In this document: positions 15,910-24,822 of the stretch, piece after piece
Layout of the letters: each line of letters begins with the position of its first letter
Numbering within the stretch: the first letter of the stretch is position 1
Assembly (NCBI RefSeq): GCF_900100205.1
Contig: NZ_FNEQ01000009.1
Coordinates: 62,001 to 126,000, forward strand
From: Duganella sp. OV510
Lineage (GTDB): Bacteria; Pseudomonadota; Gammaproteobacteria; Burkholderiales; Burkholderiaceae_D
Length of the DNA: 64,000 nt
Reading direction: 5' to 3'
Position numbers and translations under genes: made by a program
The notes under the pieces: generated by a model
The model's database searches: none
What the model was told of the DNA's origin: nothing
Seen by the model: the letters and a program-made list of their open reading frames with translations, nothing else

Positions 15910-18783
15910 TCAGCGTTTCACAGTAACAGCCTTGCCCTCGTAGCTGACCACCTTGTCGGCTACGTCGAAGTTATCGGTGCTCGAAACGCCAGGTTTGATG
16001 AAACGTACCTTGAACTGGCGCTTCGCCACCATGCCCTTGTACTGGCCGGAGCGATCGCCGATGGTGACCACGCCGGTCCTGTCATTGTAGCTGAACGGGA
16101 TGCGGCTGGCCTCACCACGCAGATAGGCATTGCTGACGCCATCATCCTCGTACAGCGTGAAGCGGCCATCGGCGCCGGTGTACACATACAGCGTGATCGG
16201 CGCATCCGGCTTCTCATCCACATACTGCGTCAGCGGGCCGACCGGCAGAATGGCGCCGGCTTTCACCAGCACCGGCATGCGCGTTTCCGGCGCCTTGATG
16301 GTCGCCGTGGTGCCGCCCTTGTGCACTTCGCCGGTGTAGAAATTGTACCAATCCGCGCCCTTCGGCATGTACACGCTGCGCTCACGCGCGCCGTACACAT
16401 ACACCGGCGCCACCAGCATACTGCGGCCGAACAGATACTGATCGTTGATATTCTTCACCGCATCATCGTTCGGGAAGTCCATCACCAGGCCGCGCATGAT
16501 GGAGCCCGACTCGTAGTGGGTCTCGGCGGCGGTCGAATAAATGTATGGCATCAGACGATAGCGCAGCTGGTCGTACCACACCATCGATGCGCGCATCGGC
16601 GAACCTTCCGGCGAAATCTCATGGATCTCGCGCTTCACCACTTCACCGTGGGAGCGGAACAGCGGCGAGAACGCGCCAAACTGGAACCAGCGCAGATTCA
16701 GCTCGCGCCATTCCTTGAGATCCTCCGGATTACCCTGCTGGATGCCGGTGCTGCGGTTCTCCTGCGCCGAACCGACTTCGCCGACCTGGAAGCGCGTCTC
16801 CTGCGCATAGCCGCCGATATCGTGCGTCCAGTTAGGGATGCCGGACATCGACATGCTGACGCCCGCCGAAATCTGATCGAACAGATTATTCCAGCGGCTG
16901 GCCGTATCGCCACTCCACAGCGCGGTGCCGTTACGCTGGATGCCAGCGAAGCCGGAGCGCGACAGGATGAACTGGCGCTTTTCAGGCTGGTCCGCCTTCA
17001 GGTGATTGTAGAAGCCTTCCGTATGCACCAGGCTATACGGATTGAAGGTGATCTCGCCGCCGCCATACACGGTTGGGCCGATCAGCTTCTTGAAGTCCGC
17101 CGGACGGGTGTTCGACAGCACATCAGGCTCGGTGTTATCCATCCACCAGGCGTCGAAGCCCAGGTCCACCAGCTTGCCCTTCATCTGGCGATAGTAGATA
17201 TCGCGCGCTTCCTTGGTGTACGGATCGTAGTGGCTGTTCTTGTAGCCAGGGCCAACCCAATCCAGGTCGCCGTTCTCGACGTTCTTGGTCCACATATAGC
17301 CCTTGGACGCCAGCTCCTTGTAGTTGTCGGTGTTGGCGTAGAACTTGCCCCAGATCGAAATCATGATGCGCGCATTGGCCTTGTGGACTTCGTCCACCAT
17401 GGCTTTCGCGTTCGGGAAGCGTGCCTTGTCGAAGTCATGCGAGCCCCAGCCATCCTGCGGCCAGTAGAACCAGTCCTGCACCATGTTATCGACCGGCCAT
17501 CCCTGCTTGCGGTACTCGCGCAGCACGCCCAGCAGCTGCTCCTGCGTCTCGTAGCGCTGGCGCGATTGCCAGAAGCCGTAAGCCCATTTCGGCATCATCG
17601 GCGCCTGGCCAGTCAAGTGGCGATAACCGGCGATGACGTTGTCGATGTTTTCGCCGCTGACCACGTAATAGTTGATGCTCTGCGCGACCTCCGACGAGAA
17701 GGTCAGCGAATGACGTTCGTCCTTCGGCAGCGGATCATTATGCGTGATCGCCACCATGCCGCCGCTCGGCTTCCACTCCAGGTGCAGCTTGACCGGCTTG
17801 TTGGCTTCAAACTTCACTTCGAAGTTGTGATACCACGGGTTCCATCCCTGGCGCCACACGTCCATCACTTCCTTGCCGTCGACGGTCAGCTTGGCGTAGT
17901 CCGACGAGTACAGCTGCATCTTGTGCACGCCCGGCTTGTCGGACGCCATCGTGCCTTCCCACACCACCTTCAGGTTGGCGGCCTTTGGGTCGCCGGCTTC
18001 CTTCGGCCAGTTCTCCGCCACGTCCTTCAGGTACTGGTAGGCGATGTCCTTTTCCTGGCGCGTGAACACCAGCTTGTCGCCAACGTAATAGCGCGCGGTC
18101 AGGCCGCCGGCCTTGCCTTCGGCATCGGTCAGCTTCAGGTCGCGGCTCAGCCACGCATACGGCTTGCTGTCACCGAAGCGCGAGATCGCATTGTTATCCC
18201 ACAGGACGCCGTAGTTTTTATCAGACACCACAAACGGCACGGCAATCGCCATATTGTGCTGCATCAGCAGCACGTCTTCGCCGTTCAGATTCATCTGGTG
18301 ATTCTGATGCTGGCCCAGGCCGTAGAAAGCGTCCTTGGTACCGTAGTTGAAGCCCTGCTTCACCGCCAGGAAGGGCTTGCCGTCGATATCGACCGGCGCC
18401 ATGCTCTCCGCCTGCTGCGTCAGGAAGGCCTTGCCGGCAGCGTTAAAGAACTGCACCTGGCCGGTGGCCAGCGACACCGCCACCGAAATCTTCTTCGCCT
18501 TCAGCGTGACCTTGTCCTTGCCGGACGCGCTGACGCTGAAGTTACCGCTAACAGGAGCGGCCACGGTCATCAGCGATGGGTTCAGCGGCTTGCCCGCTTT
18601 ATCCAGCTTCACCACGTGGATGATGTTATCGGCCATGACGTCCAGCCGCACTTCCTGTGCGGCGCCGCTGTCAGGCTTGACCACCACGCCGGTGCTGGTC
18701 TTTTCAAATGTGCCGGCCACGGACTGGCCGGCGGCGATCACGGCGAGGCACGACGCCGCGTGAGCGATGGTTTTAATACGCAT
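15910..18783 (-). CDS. GH31 alpha-xylosidase with inserted PA14 domain
   Basis: After a signal peptide (residues 1-24) comes a GH31 N-terminal beta-sandwich. A PA14-like insertion lies at about residues 235-350 (YSSDYAKLTVDG is typical), followed by the catalytic barrel with nucleophile Asp549 in WWMDNTEPD and acid/base Asp626 in LWSGDTASRW. The length is 957 residues. This architecture matches xyloglucan-specific alpha-xylosidases such as Cellvibrio Xyl31A, where PA14 lengthens the substrate groove to hold oligosaccharides. It removes alpha-1,6-xylose from the non-reducing end of xyloglucan fragments. It lies between GH35 (14 bp) and GH39 (1 bp). Confidence 0.93.
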   Translation of the reverse strand: MRIKTIAHAASCLAVIAAGQSVAGTFEKTSTGVVVKPDSGAAQEVRLDVMADNIIHVVKLDKAGKPLNPSLMTVAAPVSGNFSVSASGKDKVTLKAKKISVAVSLATGQVQFFNAAGKAFLTQQAESMAPVDIDGKPFLAVKQGFNYGTKDAFYGLGQHQNHQMNLNGEDVLLMQHNMAIAVPFVVSDKNYGVLWDNNAISRFGDSKPYAWLSRDLKLTDAEGKAGGLTARYYVGDKLVFTRQEKDIAYQYLKDVAENWPKEAGDPKAANLKVVWEGTMASDKPGVHKMQLYSSDYAKLTVDGKEVMDVWRQGWNPWYHNFEVKFEANKPVKLHLEWKPSGGMVAITHNDPLPKDERHSLTFSSEVAQSINYYVVSGENIDNVIAGYRHLTGQAPMMPKWAYGFWQSRQRYETQEQLLGVLREYRKQGWPVDNMVQDWFYWPQDGWGSHDFDKARFPNAKAMVDEVHKANARIMISIWGKFYANTDNYKELASKGYMWTKNVENGDLDWVGPGYKNSHYDPYTKEARDIYYRQMKGKLVDLGFDAWWMDNTEPDVLSNTRPADFKKLIGPTVYGGGEITFNPYSLVHTEGFYNHLKADQPEKRQFILSRSGFAGIQRNGTALWSGDTASRWNNLFDQISAGVSMSMSGIPNWTHDIGGYAQETRFQVGEVGSAQENRSTGIQQGNPEDLKEWRELNLRWFQFGAFSPLFRSHGEVVKREIHEISPEGSPMRASMVWYDQLRYRLMPYIYSTAAETHYESGSIMRGLVMDFPNDDAVKNINDQYLFGRSMLVAPVYVYGARERSVYMPKGADWYNFYTGEVHKGGTTATIKAPETRMPVLVKAGAILPVGPLTQYVDEKPDAPITLYVYTGADGRFTLYEDDGVSNAYLRGEASRIPFSYNDRTGVVTIGDRSGQYKGMVAKRQFKVRFIKPGVSSTDNFDVADKVVSYEGKAVTVKR

Positions 18784-18797
18784 ATTGTCTCCGAATT

Positions 18798-20444
18798 TTA
18801 GTAAGTGCCAACCTTCACCTTCAACACCACCGGGTTGCCGGTCAGGTTGAGGCCATAATCAGTCTGGTCGCCATTCCAGTTACGCTCCATGATCCACTTG
18901 CCGGAAGCGTCGTAGCGGCCCTCCTCCACGCGTGCCCACATGGTCGGCTTGCCTTGCGCCTCATCGATCTTCACACGCGCGCGCTGGCCGATGATGATGA
19001 ATTCATTGTCGCTGATCTGGGCGATCGACACACCGCCGTTCGGGATCTCGGTCCCTGCCGGCACGTCCTTGACGTTCTTGAAGTATTCACGCTCGCCGAA
19101 CTGCCACTCGCGGAACGAGATGGTAGCCTTCCAGCCTTTCATGTCCACGGTTTGCGGCTGGCGATCGTCGCCTTCGGCGATGCCGTAGGTACGGCCCTCA
19201 AACGCCCACTTGGCCCATTGGCGTTCCATCGGACGGAAGGCAGCGTAGATTTTTCCGAACGGTTCCACCATGGTCTTGTCGACCGCCTTGTGACCGAGCG
19301 GGAAATTGCTGTAGTCGGCATAGTCGATGCCGAACGGCGAGAAGCCGATCGCGCCCTTGCCCAGCACCAGATAGGTGTAGCGCACATATTCGGCGGCGTT
19401 GCTCATCTCCGGCACCATCAGCGGATTATCCGGGCGCTGGAAGTGCTTCAGCGACGCGTTGAACTTCTTCCAGTCAGGGCCATAGATATCCGGGCCGGCG
19501 AAATCGATATGCGGCGCGGCGGCGCGGTAGATGTCGATCACGTCATAGGTCGGGCCACCGCTGGCGAAGTTTTCCTTCCATGGCTTGACCGGATCTTCCA
19601 GCGAATCGCGCTGCGAGTTATTGACGAACATCGGCAGGTTGTAGACGGCGCGGCCGGCCTTGGCGATTTCCTCGATATAGCTGGCGATGGAGTACGCGTG
19701 GAAGTATTCATCGGCGTAGTCGCCGTACACCTGTTTCCAGGTACCGCTCTTCGCCAGGGACACCGGCGATTTTTTATAGTCCAGCACCGCCTGCGGTACT
19801 GGCTTGTTGAACAGCGCTTCAGCCTTGGGTGCGAAGTCGCGCGCAAAGCCGTAGGTGCCGACTTCATTCTCGACCTGCACCATGATGACCGTGCGCTGCG
19901 CTTCGTCTATCTTTTTGATGTGGCTCATCAGCGCCACGAAAGCCTTCTTGTCTGCCTTCAGCGTCTCTTCGCCTTGCGGCGACAGGCAGTAGGTGATCTT
20001 GCCGTTCTTGTCCAGCATGCGCGGGAAGCGCGTGTTGTTGAACTTGACCCACTCCGGCGTGTAGCTTGGGCCGGTGTTCTTCCAGGTACCGAACCACAGC
20101 AGCACCAGTTTCACCTTGTTCTTGCGGGCCTCAGCCACCAGCGTGTCGACGTAGCTGAAATCGAACTTGCCTTCCACCGGCTCGATCTGCTCCCAGGCCA
20201 CCGGGATTTCGAGCGTATTGGCATGCATGTCCTTGATCGCCGCCCAGACCTTGTTCAGGGCCAGCGGATAGTTACTGGAATTCTGCGCCTGCCCGCCGAG
20301 AACGACGAAGGGCGCGCCGTCCACCATCAAGGCGAACCGGCCATCCTTCTTGACGATCTGCGGGAGGTCGGAGGCGGCCGCCGCGCCAGCTGCGGCCATC
20401 AAAAAACTGAGGGAAAGAACAAGCTGGCGGGCGGATTGCTTCAT
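18798..20444 (-). CDS. GH35 beta-galactosidase
   Basis: The 548-residue protein has a signal peptide (to about residue 24) and a GH35 barrel. The acid/base is Glu194 in VQVENEVGTYG and the nucleophile Glu346 in PLMVPEMSN; the C-terminal beta domain resembles DUF5597. It is closest to the short GH35 enzymes of xyloglucan loci (Bgl35A type), which remove galactose from side chains before alpha-xylosidase can act. It is second in the operon, 22 bp after the receptor gene. Confidence 0.92.
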   Translation of the reverse strand: MKQSARQLVLSLSFLMAAAGAAAASDLPQIVKKDGRFALMVDGAPFVVLGGQAQNSSNYPLALNKVWAAIKDMHANTLEIPVAWEQIEPVEGKFDFSYVDTLVAEARKNKVKLVLLWFGTWKNTGPSYTPEWVKFNNTRFPRMLDKNGKITYCLSPQGEETLKADKKAFVALMSHIKKIDEAQRTVIMVQVENEVGTYGFARDFAPKAEALFNKPVPQAVLDYKKSPVSLAKSGTWKQVYGDYADEYFHAYSIASYIEEIAKAGRAVYNLPMFVNNSQRDSLEDPVKPWKENFASGGPTYDVIDIYRAAAPHIDFAGPDIYGPDWKKFNASLKHFQRPDNPLMVPEMSNAAEYVRYTYLVLGKGAIGFSPFGIDYADYSNFPLGHKAVDKTMVEPFGKIYAAFRPMERQWAKWAFEGRTYGIAEGDDRQPQTVDMKGWKATISFREWQFGEREYFKNVKDVPAGTEIPNGGVSIAQISDNEFIIIGQRARVKIDEAQGKPTMWARVEEGRYDASGKWIMERNWNGDQTDYGLNLTGNPVVLKVKVGTY

Positions 20445-20466
20445 CTGTTAAAAGCCTTTCGTTAGA

Positions 20467-23451
20467 TTAGAAGTCGTAACTCAGTTTTGCCACCACGCGG
20501 CGGCCCGTCTTGAACCATGCACGGCCCATCATACCGATATTTTGCTGCATCAACTGCTTATAAGTCGCATCGGTCAGGTTTTGTGCTTCCAGGCCCAGCT
20601 GGATCTTGTCGCTGAACTTGTAGAAGAACGACGCGTCCAGCTGACCGTAGGCGTCCGACCAGGTCGGCAGCGCCCAGGCGACGTTGGTCTGGCCGTATGT
20701 CGGGCTGGCGGGATTGCTGTCCGTGGCGTCGCCACCGTTGGTGCCGTTGACGTTCACCGCTTGCAGCGACTTCGAACGCCAGTTGTACGCCAGACGGGCC
20801 GATATCGGACCTTTGTCGTACAGCAGCGCCAGGTTGTACGACTGGCGCGACAGGCCTTCCAGCGGCAGGTTGCCGAAGGTCGTGCCATCGGTGTCGCAAC
20901 CGTTCAGGTTCAGATTCAGGTTGGCCGCGCCACTGCTGCCGGTGCAGTATTTCGAGTAGACCGAGTTATACAGTTTGCGCTCGCTGTCCACGAAAGTGAA
21001 GTTGGCTTGCACGCCGAGGCCGGACCAGGCGCCAGGCAGCGAATCGAAGTACTGCTGGTAAGCCAGCTCGATGCCACGCGCGTGACCACGGGCGCCGTTG
21101 ATCGGGCCGGTGACCGTGAAGTCCTGCATGCGGCCGGTGCTGTCAGGCAGCTGGTAGTTGTACACCTGCTTGACGATGACGTCTTTCAGCCGCTTGTTGA
21201 AGATCGCTGCGGTGAACGAGCCGGTCGGCGCGAAGTACCACTCCATGGTCAGGTCGATCTGCTTGGAAGTGGTCGGGCGCAGCATCGGATTGCCTTCGCC
21301 AGTGCCGTTATGGGTCACGCTGTTGACCGTGGTGACGCCATTGATGGTGGTGGTGTCGGCCGACTGCGACAGCGAGGTGTAGCCTTGCAGCTGCGAGAAG
21401 TCGGGACGCGACAGCGCCGAGGCGGCAGCGAAGCGGAACTGCAGCGTGTCGCTGGCCTTCAGGCGCAGGTTCAGACTAGGCAGGAAATTGTGGTAGCTGT
21501 TGTCGTAGTCCTGCGACTTCGCGAACGGCGCGATCGACGGAATCGGCACGCCTTGCAGGTTGTTGCCGGTCGGTGCAGTCGAGTTGAACACCGTGTAGCC
21601 GAACGCGGTCGAATCGGTCTTCACATAGCGCAAGCCGACATTGCCATCCACCGGATACTTGAGGTTATCCCAGCCGAAGCGCAACTGGCCATACAGTGCC
21701 TTGGTTTTCTCGGTCTGGCGGTTGGTGCCCAGGGGATCGGTGCCGAAGGTGGCAGGCGCCCATGGCGCGCAGGTGGAATCCGGCTTGCACAGCATCTCGT
21801 AATACTTGTGCAGCTGAGCATAGGTATCCGGGAAGCCCTGCGCCAGCGAGACATTCGGGAACACCACCGCCGGCACGGAGACGCCGCCGTTGAAGAAGTT
21901 ATCGAAGCTGTGCAGGCTGACATTGCCGGCGAAGCGCGGATCGCCCAGGTAAGCCAGACCGGTGATCTCACCCTGCCATGGCTGGGTGATGGCGGCCCAG
22001 TGGTAGCTTGGATTGGAATTGGTGGTGACGGCTTCGCGGTCGGTCAGGCGCACGCCGAAACGCACGTCACGCAGCACCGGATTATCGAAGTCGTATTTGA
22101 CGTCGGTTTTCCACGCCTTTTCATCGGCCTTGCTGCGGTCCAGATGTTCCTGGGTGAAGGCCCAGTAGTAGTTGTTCGGGTTCGCCAGGTAGGCGCGGTC
22201 GGCATCATCGAAGATAATCTTCGGCACGTTGCCGGTCAGGTCCAGCTTCTCCTTCGGCATCTGGATGCCGGTAGCCACGGTGGAGTCGAGATTGCCGGTC
22301 TTGGCCTTGATGTATTGCAGGTCAGTGGTGACGGTCCAGTTGTCACGGCGCCAGCGCAGGTTCCACGATACGTCGGTGGTATCGGACTTGCGGTTCGAGG
22401 TGCGGGTGTCGTCGCCGAAATTGATGCCGGCGCCGGTGGAGTCGGTCAGCGTGCCGGTCAGCAGCTGGCCGTTGGCGCCAAACGTAGCGTCCGGCGAGAC
22501 GCGGATGTTGTAAGGGCTGGACTGGGCAAAGATCGCCTGCTCGTCCCACTGCATCTCATACTTCGATTTGAAGTAGGTCAGGCTGCTGGACCACTCCTCA
22601 TTCTTCCATTGCAGCGCGCCGTAAGCGCCTTCGCGCTTGCGGTTGAATTCCAGCGTGCGCCATTGCGCGCCCTTCGGCACGAAGACGGTTTTACCGGAAG
22701 CGTCTTTCAGCGGGTAGTAAGGCTCGACCTGGAAGGCATCGGTACGGGTGCCGCTTTCCGAGTAGGCCAGGTCCAGCAAGGCGCCGATTTCGCCAACCGG
22801 GGTTTTCCATCGGTTCGATACCAGGCCCGAAGCCGACGGCGAAGTCTTGCCGCGCTTGAGCTCCGACCAGGTGCGGTCCGCCGATACCGAGGCCTTGAAA
22901 CCCTTGTAGTCGAACGGCATGGCGGTGCGCAGGTTGACCAGGCCACCGATGGCGCCCTCGATCTGCTCCGCCGATGGATTCTTGTAGATATCGACGCCGG
23001 CCACCAGCTCTGGCGGCACGTCCTCGAAATTCAGCGAACGGCCACCGTTGGCCGAGAACGAGTCGCGGCCATTCAGCTCCGAACGCACATAGCTCAAGCC
23101 GCGGATCGACACGCTGGAACCTTCCACCGAAAAGTGCTCCGGGTCGCCCTTGGACATGGTGCGGTCGATGGTGACGCCGACCACGCGTTGCAGCACCTCG
23201 GTCACCGAACGGTCGGGCAGCTTGCCCATGTCTTCGGCGACGATGGAGTCAACGATTTCGTCGGAATTCTGCTTGATCTTCTGCGCCGATTGCAGTGCCG
23301 CGCGCTGGCCGGTGACGATCACTGCCACCGGTTCGGCTGCGGGCGTGCCGGTCGTCTGGGTGGCTTCAGTCTGGGCGACAGCAGCGCCGCTCAGCATCAT
23401 CGTCATCTGGGCCAGGCCCAGCGCGATGGCCGTTTTTTTCAAATGCTTCAT
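20467..23451 (-). CDS. TonB-dependent receptor, oligosaccharide importer
   Basis: This 994-residue outer-membrane protein has a signal peptide ending AAVAQ. Its plug domain includes VIVTGQRAALQSAQ and MGKLPDRSVTEVLQRVVGVTIDR, the pattern of the TIGR01782 (Xanthomonas/Caulobacter) carbohydrate receptors. A beta-barrel ending in an aromatic C terminus (KLSYDF) follows. The ATG at 23451 was chosen because GGAGAG lies 6 bases before it and the signal peptide starts there (MKHLKKTAIALGLAQ). It heads the operon and is expected to import xyloglucan oligosaccharides using TonB energy. The mRNA leader is about 200 bases. Confidence 0.92.
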   Translation of the reverse strand: MKHLKKTAIALGLAQMTMMLSGAAVAQTEATQTTGTPAAEPVAVIVTGQRAALQSAQKIKQNSDEIVDSIVAEDMGKLPDRSVTEVLQRVVGVTIDRTMSKGDPEHFSVEGSSVSIRGLSYVRSELNGRDSFSANGGRSLNFEDVPPELVAGVDIYKNPSAEQIEGAIGGLVNLRTAMPFDYKGFKASVSADRTWSELKRGKTSPSASGLVSNRWKTPVGEIGALLDLAYSESGTRTDAFQVEPYYPLKDASGKTVFVPKGAQWRTLEFNRKREGAYGALQWKNEEWSSSLTYFKSKYEMQWDEQAIFAQSSPYNIRVSPDATFGANGQLLTGTLTDSTGAGINFGDDTRTSNRKSDTTDVSWNLRWRRDNWTVTTDLQYIKAKTGNLDSTVATGIQMPKEKLDLTGNVPKIIFDDADRAYLANPNNYYWAFTQEHLDRSKADEKAWKTDVKYDFDNPVLRDVRFGVRLTDREAVTTNSNPSYHWAAITQPWQGEITGLAYLGDPRFAGNVSLHSFDNFFNGGVSVPAVVFPNVSLAQGFPDTYAQLHKYYEMLCKPDSTCAPWAPATFGTDPLGTNRQTEKTKALYGQLRFGWDNLKYPVDGNVGLRYVKTDSTAFGYTVFNSTAPTGNNLQGVPIPSIAPFAKSQDYDNSYHNFLPSLNLRLKASDTLQFRFAAASALSRPDFSQLQGYTSLSQSADTTTINGVTTVNSVTHNGTGEGNPMLRPTTSKQIDLTMEWYFAPTGSFTAAIFNKRLKDVIVKQVYNYQLPDSTGRMQDFTVTGPINGARGHARGIELAYQQYFDSLPGAWSGLGVQANFTFVDSERKLYNSVYSKYCTGSSGAANLNLNLNGCDTDGTTFGNLPLEGLSRQSYNLALLYDKGPISARLAYNWRSKSLQAVNVNGTNGGDATDSNPASPTYGQTNVAWALPTWSDAYGQLDASFFYKFSDKIQLGLEAQNLTDATYKQLMQQNIGMMGRAWFKTGRRVVAKLSYDF

Positions 23452-23660
23452 TACGCTCTCCAAAGTTATACGATTCCTGATAGCTCTTTGGCTATTCATT
23501 ATTGTCGCTGTCTGTGGGGGTATTACGGAAACGCGGGATGAGTTATCCCACCGGCGCTAAAAAGCGCGGAATTCTGGTCGTCATTGATATCGTCTCGCTC
23601 GTCGTATATTTTTTGTCGCGGCGGGCTGATGGCGGTTTGCCACTGCGCGCGAATTTGAAT

Positions 23661-23706
23661 CATTGTGCGTTTTACGACAGCGGCTCGCAATTGCGAAATT
23701 CACCAA
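23661..23706 (-). promoter_or_regulatory. Receptor operon promoter with shared AraC-type operator box
   Basis: On the minus strand TTGGTGAATTTCGCAATTG (23706-23688) overlaps a -35 TTGCGA (23690-23685). A 17-bp spacer and a -10 CACAAT (23667-23662) follow. The same box with the same 17-bp promoter spacing stands in front of the SGNH/GH74 gene (29530-29575). Identical geometry at two loci of one pathway supports a common activator contacting RNA polymerase next to the -35; XylR encoded nearby is the obvious candidate. Confidence 0.65.
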
Positions 23707-23737
23707 TCACGCGAATGATTATGAGCAATCGACGGAG

Positions 23738-23759
23738 AACGGGGCCGCATGGCCCCGTT
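23738..23759 (-). terminator. Hairpin just after xylF
   Basis: AACGGGGCC-GCAT-GGCCCCGTT forms a perfect 9-bp stem 7 bases past the xylF stop. No U-run follows on either strand, so it may stop transcription only partly or need Rho, or it may protect the mRNA 3' end. Confidence 0.5.
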
Positions 23760-23766
23760 GAATTGC

Positions 23767-24771
23767 TTACTTGCCCGCGAGCTGGGCCTGAGTGTAGAAG
23801 CCGTCCTTCACCACCAGGTCCACATTGGCCTTGGTCAGTGCGATCGGTTTGAGGAATACCGAATCAACCTCTTTGAAGCCGTTGTTATATTTCGCGTTGA
23901 ACGCCGGCTTCTGGTTGCGCACCAGCTGCACCGACAGCTTGGCCGCTTCCGAGGCGATCAGCTTCAGCGGCTTGTAGACGGTCAGCGTCTGCGTGCCGGC
24001 GATGACGCGCTTGACGGCGGCCAGGTCCGAGTCCTGCCCCGACACGGCCACCTTGCCATCCAGCTTCTGCGAAGCCAGCGCCTGAATGGCGCCGCCGGCG
24101 GTGGCGTCGTTCGACGCCACCACGGCGTCGATCTTGTTGCCGTTGGCGGTCAGCGCATTCTCGACGATGGACATGGCTTCCGATGGGCTCCAGTCCTTCA
24201 CCCACTGCTTGCCCACCACCTTGATGTCGCCCTTGTCGATCAGCGGCTGCAGCACCTTCAGTTGGCCATCACGCAGCATCTTGGCGTTGCTGTCTGTCGG
24301 TGCGCCGCCCAGCAGGTAGAAGTTCCCCTTCGGCTTGGCCGCCAGCACGCCTTGCGCCTGCAACTGGCCAACCATATTGTTATCGAAGGAGATGTAGGCG
24401 TCGATATCGGCGTTGAGGATCAGGCGGTCGTAGGAGATCACCTTGATCTTGGCCTTCTTTGCCTCGCGCACCGCGTTGGTCAGCACCGTGGCGTTGTACG
24501 GCACGATCACCAGCACATCCACGCCGCGCGAGATCAGGTTCTCGATCTGCGCGATCTGGCGCTGCTCGCTGGCGTCGGCCGACTGCACGAATACCTTGGC
24601 GCCTTGCGCCTCGGCGGCGGCGACGAAGTAATCGCGGTCGCGCGCCCAGCGTTCCAGCCGCAAGTCATCGATCGAGAAACCGATCTTCGGATTCTTGGCA
24701 TCGGCCATGGCGTTGCCGCCAGCGAAAGCCATCATGACGGCGATGGTCGCCGTGCTCAGTAATTTCTTCAT
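23767..24771 (-). CDS. xylF: D-xylose-binding periplasmic protein (XylF-like)
   Basis: The 334-residue protein has a signal peptide ending AMA and a periplasmic sugar-binding fold. The sequence matches XylF closely: IGFSIDDLRLERWARDRDYF, LVIVPYNATVL, VISYDRLI, VASNDATAGGAIQAL and VSGQDSDLAAVKRV are typical. It normally delivers xylose to the XylG ATPase and XylH permease, but neither is adjacent here. It follows xylR by 51 bp on the same strand, so it is probably the second gene of a xylR-xylF transcript, closed by the hairpin at 23738. Confidence 0.92.
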   Translation of the reverse strand: MKKLLSTATIAVMMAFAGGNAMADAKNPKIGFSIDDLRLERWARDRDYFVAAAEAQGAKVFVQSADASEQRQIAQIENLISRGVDVLVIVPYNATVLTNAVREAKKAKIKVISYDRLILNADIDAYISFDNNMVGQLQAQGVLAAKPKGNFYLLGGAPTDSNAKMLRDGQLKVLQPLIDKGDIKVVGKQWVKDWSPSEAMSIVENALTANGNKIDAVVASNDATAGGAIQALASQKLDGKVAVSGQDSDLAAVKRVIAGTQTLTVYKPLKLIASEAAKLSVQLVRNQKPAFNAKYNNGFKEVDSVFLKPIALTKANVDLVVKDGFYTQAQLAGK

Positions 24772-24822
24772 CGTAGTCTCCAGTTTTATTCTTGCGCCGT
24801 TATGTTACCTCACACGGCCCGG

